IMG/VR virus record: IMGVR_UViG_3300028745_000034
Location: 1 to 23,778 of that record
From: a virus
Strand: one strand, 5' to 3'
DNA: 23,778 bases
A program made the translations under genes and the position numbers. The notes below the pieces were generated by a model that saw only the letters and a program-made list of their open reading frames with translations, did no database searches and was not told the origin of the DNA. Positions 1 through 5,933 of this stretch are shown here, in pieces. Position 1 is the first letter of the stretch; every line of letters begins with the position of its first letter.

Positions 1-80
1 CTCGTTTGGTTTCGTGATGTTTCGGGGTCGCTTCAGGCAAGAAAAAGCGCATGGCCAATGCGGCACATGCGCGACAGAAA

Positions 81-311
81 TCAGGCGGCTTTGCGGGACG
101 TGCGGCGCTTGCGGGGCCGGGCAATCAGGTCGGCCAGCGTCATCTCGACGCCACGCGCCTCAAGGGCGGAGAGGATCTTCGCAGCGGTCGCGCTGTCGGG
201 GATGTAGCGTCCGGTGCGGTAGGCCCAGATCTGCGTCCGGTGCTTGCCGCATTCAGAGGCAAAAGCGGCGTCGGAGAGCTTCAACTCTCGCAAGATGGCC
301 TTGAGCTTCAT
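81..311 (-). CDS. Cro-like small HTH DNA-binding protein
   Basis: This 76-residue protein is almost entirely one helix-turn-helix domain. The helices around LKLSDAAFASECG and HRTQIWAYRTGRYIP match the XRE/Cro fold, and the C-terminal tail is basic (RPRKRRTSRKAA). The likely role is Cro-like: binding operators in the spacer at 312-377 and countering the divergent repressor. I chose the ATG at 311-309; an upstream in-frame start at 353 would run through the operator-like repeats. No Shine-Dalgarno sequence precedes the ATG, but a TACATT -10-like box ends six bases before it, so the mRNA may be leaderless. The gene points left, toward where lytic genes would lie outside the window. The HTH call is firm; the Cro role is inferred from position and size. 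Confidence 0.72.
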   Translation of the reverse strand: MKLKAILRELKLSDAAFASECGKHRTQIWAYRTGRYIPDSATAAKILSALEARGVEMTLADLIARPRKRRTSRKAA

Positions 312-377
312 GTCGCGAATGTAGCGCATACGCTTCACGAAGCGCAACCGCAATGTAGCGCAAGCGCGGTTTCGCTA
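312..377. promoter_or_regulatory. Divergent immunity operator/promoter region
   Basis: This 66-bp spacer separates the leftward Cro-like gene from the rightward repressor-like gene. An 11-bp direct repeat, AATGTAGCGCA, occurs at 318-328 and 352-362, 34 bp apart. Between the copies lies CGCTTC-AC-GAAGCG at 331-344, a perfect 6-bp inverted repeat. On the minus strand TACATT (318-323) with TTGCGC (342-347), 18 bp apart, could be the -10 and -35 boxes of the Cro-like gene; the -35 match is poor. The repeats look like repressor/Cro half-sites. This is inferred from sequence pattern and divergent layout only. Confidence 0.55.
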
Positions 378-926
378 ATGTTTGAGAGGCACTACACGTC
401 GGACATGGCGAAGAGCGCGAAGCCGACCCCTCCTGCAGCGGCGAGCAAGACCCATCCCTCTTTGGCGCCGGCTTCGGCTGAGTGGATCGCGCACGTCCGG
501 AAGGACGTTGCCCGGCTTTCTCAGCTCGAGTTCGCCGCGCGAGTGGGCGCCAATCGCGTCACCATCAGCAACTGGGAGAGCGGCAAGTTCATTCCGGAGT
601 GGGACTCGGTTGAGCGGATCGTGAAGGCCTTCCCCGCTGCGACGCGGCCTCCGTTTGGCCCCCAGTCTCACGCAGCCTCGATGTCGGACTCCTCTGGCAA
701 GGTCGCCCCTGCAACCAACCAGGGGGATCATCGAAATGACATTCACGCGCTCCTCGAAGAGGAACTCCGGCGCAGAGGCAAAGCCATCTCCGACGACGCG
801 CGAAAAGCGCTTGCAACAGCCATCCGCAGCCGGCGCTACGGACCGCAAAACGCCGACGAGGCCCGCGACTACATCGACGGTCTCCTCGAAGTTTTCGCTG
901 ATGCAAGCCGCGGAGAATCTCGCTGA
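378..926 (+). CDS. XRE-family HTH repressor (ImmR/CI-like)
   Basis: A 182-residue protein (173 if it starts at the ATG at 405). An XRE helix-turn-helix sits roughly at residues 35-75, with core LSQLEFAARVGANRVTISNW followed by ESGKFIPEWDSVERIVKAF. A linker rich in Ala, Ser and Pro follows, then a helical C-terminal segment that may mediate oligomerisation. It has no visible LexA/CI-type autocleavage serine peptidase domain. Pairing with the ImmA-type gene just downstream (26-bp overlap) suggests an ImmR-type repressor, inactivated by proteolysis from a partner. The start is uncertain: neither ATG has a well-spaced ribosome binding site, and 378 lies directly next to the operator region. It probably represses lytic and early promoters. 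Confidence 0.7.
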   Translation: MFERHYTSDMAKSAKPTPPAAASKTHPSLAPASAEWIAHVRKDVARLSQLEFAARVGANRVTISNWESGKFIPEWDSVERIVKAFPAATRPPFGPQSHAASMSDSSGKVAPATNQGDHRNDIHALLEEELRRRGKAISDDARKALATAIRSRRYGPQNADEARDYIDGLLEVFADASRGESR

Positions 927-1515
927 CGAACTGCTGCAGCGCTCACGTGTTTTGCCGGGAGAGACCCTGCGGAAATGCGCTGAGCGAATCGGTGTGCGTA
1001 TCGTCGAGAAGCGACTGCCGGGCGCCTCACTCGGTGTCGCGATCGCCAGCCTGCGAACGATCGTCCTATCGTCCTCTGGCTACGGCGCGCGCGACGAGTT
1101 CACCATCGCTCACGAGTTGATGGAGTTGCACATCCCCGGCAGCTGGCATGACCTGCCACCAGAGATGAAGGAGAGCGCGTGCGATCGCGGCGCGGCCGCC
1201 CTGCTTCTTCCCGCCGCCGCGTTCCGCTCGACCGTCGCCGAGCTCGGCCTGGACCTGCCCCGCCTGCGGCGCCGGTGGCGGCACGCGAGCTGGGGCACGA
1301 TCGGCCGGCGCCTCGTGGACGTCGGCGCCGCATCGACCATTGCCAACTGGAGCGACCTCGAGCTGGCCTGGCGCTACGGCGCCGAGGCGCACCCGGACGA
1401 GGAGCACGCCCTCGCGGAGGTCTACGCCGGACGCGGCCGCGCGCAGGTCGGCGCGGTGCGCGCGTGGCGGCTGGGCGGCGCGGGGCTTGGGCGGGCGGTC
1501 AGCGTTGGTAGATAA
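901..1515 (+). CDS. ImmA/IrrE-type putative metallopeptidase with altered zinc motif
   Basis: A 204-residue protein of the ImmA/IrrE (DUF955) type. The segment FTIAHELMELHIP (about residues 68-79) sits where the family has its HExxH zinc helix. The downstream stretch ESACDRGAAALLLP (91-104) matches the conserved E..A..fAA.LLmP segment that supplies the third ligand. In this protein the second zinc histidine is replaced: H71-E72-L-M-E75, with the next histidine at 77. In ImmR/ImmA systems the peptidase cleaves the repressor to induce the element. Overlap with the XRE gene supports that pairing. The protein may bind zinc in a variant way or be a non-catalytic relative. The start at 901 is the most plausible ATG; the C-terminal third is GC-rich and not recognised. 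Confidence 0.66.
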   Translation: MQAAENLADELLQRSRVLPGETLRKCAERIGVRIVEKRLPGASLGVAIASLRTIVLSSSGYGARDEFTIAHELMELHIPGSWHDLPPEMKESACDRGAAALLLPAAAFRSTVAELGLDLPRLRRRWRHASWGTIGRRLVDVGAASTIANWSDLELAWRYGAEAHPDEEHALAEVYAGRGRAQVGAVRAWRLGGAGLGRAVSVGR

Positions 1516-1528
1516 GAAAGATTCCTTG

Positions 1529-1582
1529 CAGCAAGCATTATTGACTAATCTGATGCTTGCTGTTATCTGTTTGCGAAAGGAG
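1529..1582 (+). promoter_or_regulatory. Promoter and inverted-repeat operator of the P63C gene
   Basis: A sigma70-like promoter has -35 TTGACT at 1541-1546 and -10 TTATCT at 1563-1568, 16 bp apart. A perfect 10-bp inverted repeat, CAGCAAGCAT (1529-1538) and ATGCTTGCTG (1553-1562), flanks the -35 box and touches the -10 box. A protein bound there would block RNA polymerase. The ribosome binding site AGGAG (1578-1582) lies seven bases before the ATG at 1590. The repeat is not followed by a T-run, so a terminator is less likely. The regulator is unknown; the phage repressor or the P63C protein itself are candidates. Confidence 0.6.
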
Positions 1583-1589
1583 ACTGCAA

Positions 1590-2591
1590 ATGGCTGACAA
1601 GAAAAAAGAGTCGAAGGAGATTGCCGCGATGGGCGGCCAGGCTCGAGCAGCGAACCTGTCGGACGACCGCAAGAAGGAGATCGCAAAAAAGGCCGCTCTT
1701 GCGCGGTGGGGAGAGAAGCCGCTCCGCGCTACGCACAAGGGCAACTTTAAGGAGGACTTCGGGATCGATGTTGAGTGCTACGTGCTCGACGACGAACAAA
1801 AGACCGCCGTGATCAGTCAGCGCGGGATGGGTTTGGCTCTTGGTCTTGAGAAGGGGAGTGGTCGAGCGCTCCCGCGATTTCTACAGGGATCCAAGGTTGC
1901 CCCGTACGTCGGTGCTGAATTGAGGGAAAAACTCGAGAAACCCCTGTTGTTTCAATGGCCCGCCCCGGTGGCGAAATCGCCACCTCTCAAGGTCTACGGC
2001 AACGACGTGACGATCCTGATCGACGTGTGCAAGGCCATCATTGCCGCCGATGCCGCCGGAGTCTTTACCTCTCGCCAGAAAGAAATCGCGAAGCAGGCTC
2101 AGGTGATTCTGAACGCGTCGGCAAAGGCTGGCATCAAGGGGCTGGCCTACGCGCTGGCGGGGTACAACGCCACGCGCCAAGAGGTCATTGACGCCTTCAA
2201 GGTCTTCGTGCGGGATGAAGCACGTGAGTACGAGCGAGAGTTTCCGGCCCAACTCTACGAGGAGTGGTATCGGATCTACGATCTCACCAAGCCGGAGAAG
2301 AATCGGCCCTTCAAGTTCAAGGATTTGACGGTTGCCCACGTCTACAAGCCTTTGGCGAAGAGCAATGGCAAGATTCTTGAGTTGACGCGAGCACAACGCG
2401 ATCACAGCCCGGAGCGCCGCAAAAAGCTTCACCAATTTCTATCGGACATCGGAGTCAAGGCGCTGCGCATGCACCTGGGCCAACTGCTCGGCATCGCTCA
2501 ATTGTCAGACGATAAAAAGACGTACGAGATGAATGTCGAGAAGGTTTTCGGCCTGGACGTTCAGCTCACACTGAAGGGCATCAAGGATTAG
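1590..2591 (+). CDS. P63C-domain protein
   Basis: A 333-residue protein. The segment from about residue 205 to 310 (FPAQLYEEWYRIYDL ... VAHVYKPLA ... HQFLSDIGVKALRMHLGQLLGI) matches the P63C domain, found in phage and plasmid proteins of unknown function. The N-terminus carries the basic motif GGQARAANLSDDRKKEIAKK followed by AALARW. That motif recurs in many small proteobacterial proteins and looks like a nucleic-acid-binding helix pair. The start at 1590 is supported by a well-spaced AGGAG. The gene stands alone behind its own promoter, next to the immunity genes where lambda keeps rexAB-type lysogenic genes. Expression from a prophage and a role in exclusion are possible but only inferred. 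No enzyme motif is visible. Confidence 0.72.
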   Translation: MADKKKESKEIAAMGGQARAANLSDDRKKEIAKKAALARWGEKPLRATHKGNFKEDFGIDVECYVLDDEQKTAVISQRGMGLALGLEKGSGRALPRFLQGSKVAPYVGAELREKLEKPLLFQWPAPVAKSPPLKVYGNDVTILIDVCKAIIAADAAGVFTSRQKEIAKQAQVILNASAKAGIKGLAYALAGYNATRQEVIDAFKVFVRDEAREYEREFPAQLYEEWYRIYDLTKPEKNRPFKFKDLTVAHVYKPLAKSNGKILELTRAQRDHSPERRKKLHQFLSDIGVKALRMHLGQLLGIAQLSDDKKTYEMNVEKVFGLDVQLTLKGIKD

Positions 2592-2681
2592 CGCGACAAC
2601 CGCCGCCGCCGCTACCGGCACGGCGAGCCGACGTGGACGCCGTTCGCGGGAGAGGCGGCGGCGCCAGGCCGCGGGTGAGGC

Positions 2682-3029
2682 CTACTTCGCGACGGAGGCC
2701 GCAGGCGCCGGAGCGACGGCGTGCGGGAACTTCACGTCCTCGAGATCGACCTCTGTGCCGTCTGCCCGCACGTATCTCGCGAGGTAGCAGATGGGCGGTG
2801 CTGGAGGCTTATCGGGCGTGGACGGGTAGCAGGCGAAGAGGCCGGTTGCCTCGTGCTGTAGGACCTCGTTGGGGCGACTCTCCGAATACCAGATCGTCCG
2901 GCTCACCCAGATCTGGCCGGCACTATTGGGATGCACCACGGGCGGCGCCCCCTTGATGTCACTCACGACAACGCCACACGCAGAAAGCGCGAGCACTGCA
3001 AACACGGCCACCAGCTTCTCGACCTTCAT
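2682..3029 (-). CDS. Small predicted lipoprotein
   Basis: A 115-residue protein with a lipoprotein signal peptide: MKVEK, a hydrophobic stretch, then lipobox LSAC with the lipid-modified cysteine at 18. The mature part has two further cysteines (FACYP and PICYL), which could form a disulfide. It has no family I recognise. The ATG at 3029 is preceded by a good ribosome binding site (GGGAGG). The IS element's target duplication ends 22 bases upstream of this start. Without the element, the gene would follow the 5934-6260 gene after 52 bp, so it was probably the last gene of a three-gene leftward operon. It may be a lysogenic conversion (moron) gene acting at the host envelope; that is inference. 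Confidence 0.7.
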   Translation of the reverse strand: MKVEKLVAVFAVLALSACGVVVSDIKGAPPVVHPNSAGQIWVSRTIWYSESRPNEVLQHEATGLFACYPSTPDKPPAPPICYLARYVRADGTEVDLEDVKFPHAVAPAPAASVAK

Positions 3030-3051
3030 CAACCCTCCCCTTCGCCGCCGC

Positions 3052-3059
3052 CGCAGCGG
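3052..3059. repeat. Left 8-bp target site duplication
   Basis: CGCAGCGG lies immediately outside the left inverted repeat and is repeated exactly at 5904-5911 outside the right one. A ninth base does not match. Eight to nine bases is the usual IS1-family target duplication, so the element moved in as one unit. Confidence 0.85.
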
Positions 3060-3081
3060 GGTAGTGGCTCAATTTGAAATC
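3060..3081 (+). repeat. Left terminal inverted repeat
   Basis: Twenty-two bases starting GGTAGTGGCTCAATTTGA, identical to the reverse complement of 5882-5903. The inner sequences diverge at once after the 22nd base. IS1-family ends also begin GGT. Confidence 0.88.
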
Positions 3082-3123
3082 CAGCCGGTGGCGGGTCGGC
3101 CCCGGTTCTGCTAGAGCGAGACT

Positions 3124-3300
3124 ATGGCGAACCGCCCCAAGCGGCCACGAGATCCAGCGCAGCTTGCGAAGTTCGTGGTGGACATGGCCACCGGCCAGAT
3201 CCCGCCCGACAAAGCCCCCGAAGCGCCTGCGCGTCGCACGAAGGCACCGCTGCCAAAGGCTCGGAAGACGCTGGCCGCGCCGCTCAAAAAGCAGGCTTGA
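3124..3300 (+). CDS. Small basic protein of a conserved proteobacterial family
   Basis: A 58-residue protein rich in Lys, Arg, Pro and Ala. Its first half, RPRDPAQLAKFVVDMATGQ, matches a widespread family of small proteins whose members start like RPRDxxQLAKxIVDIATG, some annotated histone-like. The second half is basic and disordered (KAPLPKARKTLAAPLKKQA). Members of this family usually continue into a GGxARAxxLSxxxRxxIA motif; this one lacks it. It begins 42 bases inside the left inverted repeat and its last 17 bases overlap the nuclease gene tail-to-tail. It may be element cargo or bind nucleic acid; the function is unknown. The ribosome binding site is weak. Confidence 0.62.
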   Translation: MANRPKRPRDPAQLAKFVVDMATGQIPPDKAPEAPARRTKAPLPKARKTLAAPLKKQA

Positions 3301-3895
3301 GGTAGAGCCAACTCTTGCGGAGTTTCGCGATCCCGCTGGCGTCCAGCGTGGCGGTTCTGGTCCCTCGCGGGCCTCTGTCATTCTTTCGGAAGTCGGACTC
3401 AACAACCTGTCCGAGGTAGACCTCCGTGAACGCGAGCGGTCGTCTCTGGGTTGCTGGTTCGGTCTGGTTGTCCACGGCGTAGACGAATACGCACATCCAC
3501 TGCTCACGCGCGCCGTGCGAATCCACAGCACCGCCTCCCTTTCGCGTGGTCTTGATTTCAACGCCTTCCGTCCCCGCCTTTACTGAATCTTTCGCGTAGA
3601 CGCCCTGGACGACCAGATCGGGGTGCCCATTGAAGTAGCGGTTCTGCACAAGCGTTCTGGAATGCTTGGCGACGCTCGCAGTCAGCATGTCGGACAGCAG
3701 GCCGGACATGATTGCCGGTCTGATCATGTCGTCGAGGCGCTGCAGCCCCTTCGAGGTGAGTAGCTTGTTCACGTCGAAAAAGAAGTCGTAAACATCCTGC
3801 ATCGCTAACTGGAAATCAGCGACTCGCAGCTCGTGCGGCAATGGCAGATTTTGATTGAACGCCGTCGGGTCTGGCTGCTGGCGAACGAGGGGCAT
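3284..3895 (-). CDS. Putative type II restriction endonuclease, PD-(D/E)XK fold
   Basis: A 203-residue protein with a PD-(D/E)XK signature: GHPDLVVQG (Asp93) followed 20 residues later by GVEIKTT (Glu113, Lys115). A basic Gly-rich loop (RKGGGAVDSHGAR) comes next. The nuclease would cut unmethylated DNA at the site protected by the adjacent methyltransferase. I chose the ATG at 3895, where the conserved-looking part begins (MPLVRQQPDPTAF); an ATG at 3961 would add 22 residues. With the 3895 start it overlaps the methyltransferase by 80 bp, so the two are translated from one message and coupled. The recognition site and exact family are unknown. It could instead be a non-specific nuclease, but context favours restriction. 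Confidence 0.72.
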   Translation of the reverse strand: MPLVRQQPDPTAFNQNLPLPHELRVADFQLAMQDVYDFFFDVNKLLTSKGLQRLDDMIRPAIMSGLLSDMLTASVAKHSRTLVQNRYFNGHPDLVVQGVYAKDSVKAGTEGVEIKTTRKGGGAVDSHGAREQWMCVFVYAVDNQTEPATQRRPLAFTEVYLGQVVESDFRKNDRGPRGTRTATLDASGIAKLRKSWLYLKPAF

Positions 3896-4763
3896 GCGCG
3901 AACTCTGATTCCGCAACTTGCAGCCCCGCAAGTTTTTGGATCGCCGCTCTTGCGATCTCACAGTACGTCTCGTCCAGTTCCACGCCGATGCTGTCGTATC
4001 CGACCGCTACAGCTGCCGCGATCGTCGCGCCACCGCCCATGAATGGGTCGAGAACAACGCCCTCCCCAAGCGGGAGCGCGGCGCGCACGATCTGCCGCAT
4101 GAACGCCTGCGGCTTGAGGTTCGGATGTGGCGAAATGGCCCGCTCCTCCGCGCGCGTCGTCGATGACCGGATCACGTCCGCGAACGGCTGCTCTTCGGAG
4201 AGGCGACGCAGCCCGCCCGTCTTCCACTTGCGTAGGTTGTCCTGCACGCGCCCTTGGCAGGGCTTACGGAACAGCCCCCACGGCTCCCATTGCGAGCGCG
4301 GCATGACCGATACGTCTGGGAATTCCTCGTGAGCGTTTTTGGGGCGGTCTCCCCCTCGTAGCGTCTGGACAAGGCGGATGATCTCACCGCGCTTCTCAAA
4401 ACCAGCGGCGATCAACGGCTGGTAGACCAGATGCGATAGCAGCGGATTCCCGGCGATGAACAGGTGTGCCCCGGGAGTCAGCACTCGCAGCAATTCCGTT
4501 GCGAACTTGGCGAAAAACGCACTCAGCGCAACACGCTCAGGATCGGTGAGCACGGTAAAGCGAGGCAGCGGGGCCCGCTGGCAACCGTCGAACGAGGGCG
4601 GGATGCGCCACACACCCCCACGGCCAGAGCGCAGCTTTCGCTTCTCGACTTCAGAGAATTCCTTGAGACCGTAGGGGGGATCAGTGATCGCGGCGTGGAT
4701 GGAGTTCGGCTTGCACGCGCGCATCCAGTCGAGGCAGTCGGCGCGATGAGTCTCGTAGGTCAC
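3816..4763 (-). CDS. Site-specific DNA methyltransferase (beta class, N6-adenine or N4-cytosine)
   Basis: A 315-residue enzyme that transfers a methyl group from S-adenosylmethionine to DNA. The catalytic motif TDPPYG is near the N-terminus (Asp28-Gly32). The SAM-binding motif DPFMGGGAT is near the C-terminus (about 239-247). The order catalytic motif, recognition region, SAM motif defines the beta class of amino-methyltransferases. DPPY suggests adenine methylation, though N4-cytosine is not excluded. I chose the GTG at 4763, which has AGGAG six bases upstream and overlaps the stop of the regulator gene (GTGA). An ATG at 4817 lies inside that gene and is less likely. It protects against the downstream nuclease. 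Confidence 0.86.
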   Translation of the reverse strand: MTYETHRADCLDWMRACKPNSIHAAITDPPYGLKEFSEVEKRKLRSGRGGVWRIPPSFDGCQRAPLPRFTVLTDPERVALSAFFAKFATELLRVLTPGAHLFIAGNPLLSHLVYQPLIAAGFEKRGEIIRLVQTLRGGDRPKNAHEEFPDVSVMPRSQWEPWGLFRKPCQGRVQDNLRKWKTGGLRRLSEEQPFADVIRSSTTRAEERAISPHPNLKPQAFMRQIVRAALPLGEGVVLDPFMGGGATIAAAVAVGYDSIGVELDETYCEIARAAIQKLAGLQVAESEFAHAPRSPAARPDGVQSKSAIAARAASR

Positions 4764-4945
4764 GGCGCGCTCCTTTCTGCGGCGGCCAGCGCCTGCATGC
4801 CGAGCTGGCGTAACCATACACTGACACCCAGACCCAACTTATCGGCGGCGGCGACAAACGCCTGTTTCTGCTCTGAAGTGACCTTTACCGGCACGATTTC
4901 TTCCTTCCGCTCGGACGCCTTCTTTCGATGCCCAGTCTTGGTCAT
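4760..4945 (-). CDS. Ribbon-helix-helix putative regulator of the R-M cassette
   Basis: A 61-residue protein with a basic N-terminus (MTKTGHRKKASERK), a predicted strand EEIVPVKVT, then two helices (SEQKQAFVAAADKLG and VSVWLRQLGMQALAAA). This is the layout of the ribbon-helix-helix (Arc/CopG/MetJ) fold, which dimerises and reads DNA with its strand. It is first in the operon and its stop codon overlaps the methyltransferase start (GTGA). Position suggests it does the job of a controller (C) protein, timing nuclease against methyltransferase. Classical C proteins are helix-turn-helix proteins, so this would be a different class. Its ATG lies only eight bases after a -10 box, so the mRNA is probably leaderless. 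The fold is likely; the role is inferred. Confidence 0.66.
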   Translation of the reverse strand: MTKTGHRKKASERKEEIVPVKVTSEQKQAFVAAADKLGLGVSVWLRQLGMQALAAAERSAP

Positions 4946-5003
4946 GGGTTCATGTTGTACGCCTACGGGATCGCCTAGTCAATAGGCATACGTTAGCGAT
5001 CCA
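4946..5003 (-). promoter_or_regulatory. R-M cassette promoter with overlapping operator
   Basis: On the minus strand TTGACT (4977-4982) and TACAAC (4954-4959) are separated by 17 bp, a good sigma70 layout. Transcription should start within a base or two of the regulator's ATG. On the plus strand GCCTA occurs at 4961-4965 and 4973-4977, and its reverse complement TAGGC at 4983-4987. The last two form an inverted repeat centred on the -35 box. These are plausible half-sites for the ribbon-helix-helix protein, giving self-repression. No clear promoter for the divergent transposase gene was identified here. Confidence 0.58.
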
Positions 5004-5033
5004 ATGTCAGACCCCTCCTGTACGCTGCTCTCT

Positions 5034-5894
5034 ATGAACCGCTTGAGCCGAGCCGACCGAATCGCAGTCATCCGGGCCTTGGTTGAGGGCAACTCCGTGC
5101 GTTCCACCTCGCGCATGACCGACGTGGCGCGGAACACCATCCTCTCGCTGCTCATGGATGTTGGTCGCGCGTGCTGGGACTACCAAGATCGGACGCTGCG
5201 CAACCTCAAACTCAAGCGCGTTCAGGTGGACGAGATCTGGTCGTTCGTCTACGCAAAGCAGAAGAACGTGGCGACCGCGAAGGCCGCGCCCGCGTTCGCT
5301 GGCGACGTGTGGACCTTCACCGCGATCGACGCCGAGACTAAGTTGGTGCCGTGCTGGATGCTCGGCTCGCGTGACCTCGGGACCGCTACCGAGTTCATCC
5401 AAGACCTCGCGGGCCGTATCGCCACTCGCATTCAACTCACCACCGACGGCCACAAGCCCTACGTCAACGCCGTTGAGGATGCCTTCGGCGCGGACGTGGA
5501 CTTCGCCCAGCTCGTGAAGCTCTACGGCGCGGAGCGGCCCGGCGAGGCTCGCTACTCGTGCGCCAACTACGTCTCGTGCCGCAAGGTGGCCGTGACCGGC
5601 AACCCGGACGAGAAGCACATCAGCACGAGCTACGTCGAGCGCCAGAACCTCACGATGCGGATGTCGATGCGGCGCTTCACTCGCTTGACCAACGCATTCT
5701 CGAAGAAGGCAGAGAATCACGCCGCGATGGTTGCGCTCTACTTCATGCACTACAACTTCGCTCGCGTTCACCAGACGCTTCGGGTTACTCCGGCGATGGC
5801 CGCTGGCGTCGCCGATCACGTTTGGGAGGTTGAGGAGATTGTTGCACTCGTGGAAGCTCAAGAGGCCGTCTCGGATGCCCTGATTTCAAATTGA
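5034..5894 (+). CDS. IS1-family DDE transposase
   Basis: A 286-residue transposase read from one uninterrupted frame; it lacks the insA/insB frameshift of classical IS1. The N-terminus has a helix-turn-helix (about 20-45). The DDE acidic triad is visible as VDEIWSF (Asp66), TTDGH (Asp138) and YVERQNLTMRM (Glu202), followed by the IS1-like RRFTRLTNAFSKKAENH segment. It binds the 22-bp ends and moves the element. I chose the ATG at 5034 because relatives begin like MNRL; an ATG at 5004 would add ten residues. Its stop codon lies inside the right inverted repeat, as is common in compact IS elements. The gene appears intact, so the element may still be mobile. Confidence 0.9.
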   Translation: MNRLSRADRIAVIRALVEGNSVRSTSRMTDVARNTILSLLMDVGRACWDYQDRTLRNLKLKRVQVDEIWSFVYAKQKNVATAKAAPAFAGDVWTFTAIDAETKLVPCWMLGSRDLGTATEFIQDLAGRIATRIQLTTDGHKPYVNAVEDAFGADVDFAQLVKLYGAERPGEARYSCANYVSCRKVAVTGNPDEKHISTSYVERQNLTMRMSMRRFTRLTNAFSKKAENHAAMVALYFMHYNFARVHQTLRVTPAMAAGVADHVWEVEEIVALVEAQEAVSDALISN

Positions 5895-5903
5895 GCCACT
5901 ACC
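5882..5903 (-). repeat. Right terminal inverted repeat
   Basis: Reverse complement of the left 22-bp end with no mismatch. It contains the last codons and the stop of the transposase gene (TGA at 5892-5894). Confidence 0.88.
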
Positions 5904-5911
5904 CGCAGCGG
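5904..5911. repeat. Right 8-bp target site duplication
   Basis: CGCAGCGG, identical to 3052-3059, directly outside the right inverted repeat. The pair marks the insertion point. Confidence 0.85.
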
Positions 5912-5933
5912 CGGTTCTTTGTTTGTGTAGCAA

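Larger units (their letters stand above)
3060..5903. mobile_element. IS1-family transposon carrying a restriction-modification cassette
   Basis: A 2,844-bp element bounded by perfect 22-bp inverted repeats that begin GGTAGTGGCTCAATTTGA, and flanked by the 8-bp duplication CGCAGCGG. Inside are a rightward IS1-family transposase at the right end and four passenger genes. These are a small basic ORF at the left end and a leftward ribbon-helix-helix gene, methyltransferase gene and nuclease gene. Typical IS1-family elements are under 1.5 kb and carry only the transposase, so this is a transporter-type IS with cargo. The intact ends, duplication and open reading frames suggest a recent insertion. 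Family assignment rests on the transposase motifs, the GGT terminus and the duplication length. Confidence 0.85.

Noticed and set aside
1-80. Possible gene at the left edge
   Set aside because: The only frame here is an Arg/Cys-rich shadow; nothing supports coding or regulatory content before the Cro-like gene's stop.
51-377. Upstream extension of the XRE repressor frame to 51
   Set aside because: It would cross the operator repeats and lie antisense to the Cro-like gene. The extra residues have no family character.
2601-2663. Inverted repeat CGCCGCCGCC / GGCGGCGGCG after the P63C gene
   Set aside because: Simple GC-triplet composition, a 43-base loop and no T-run make it weak as a terminator. 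The gap 2592-2681 shows nothing else I can support.
3896-3961. Longer start for the nuclease at 3961
   Set aside because: It would add a basic, unrecognised 22-residue extension and deepen the overlap with the methyltransferase. The ATG at 3895 is more natural, though not proven.
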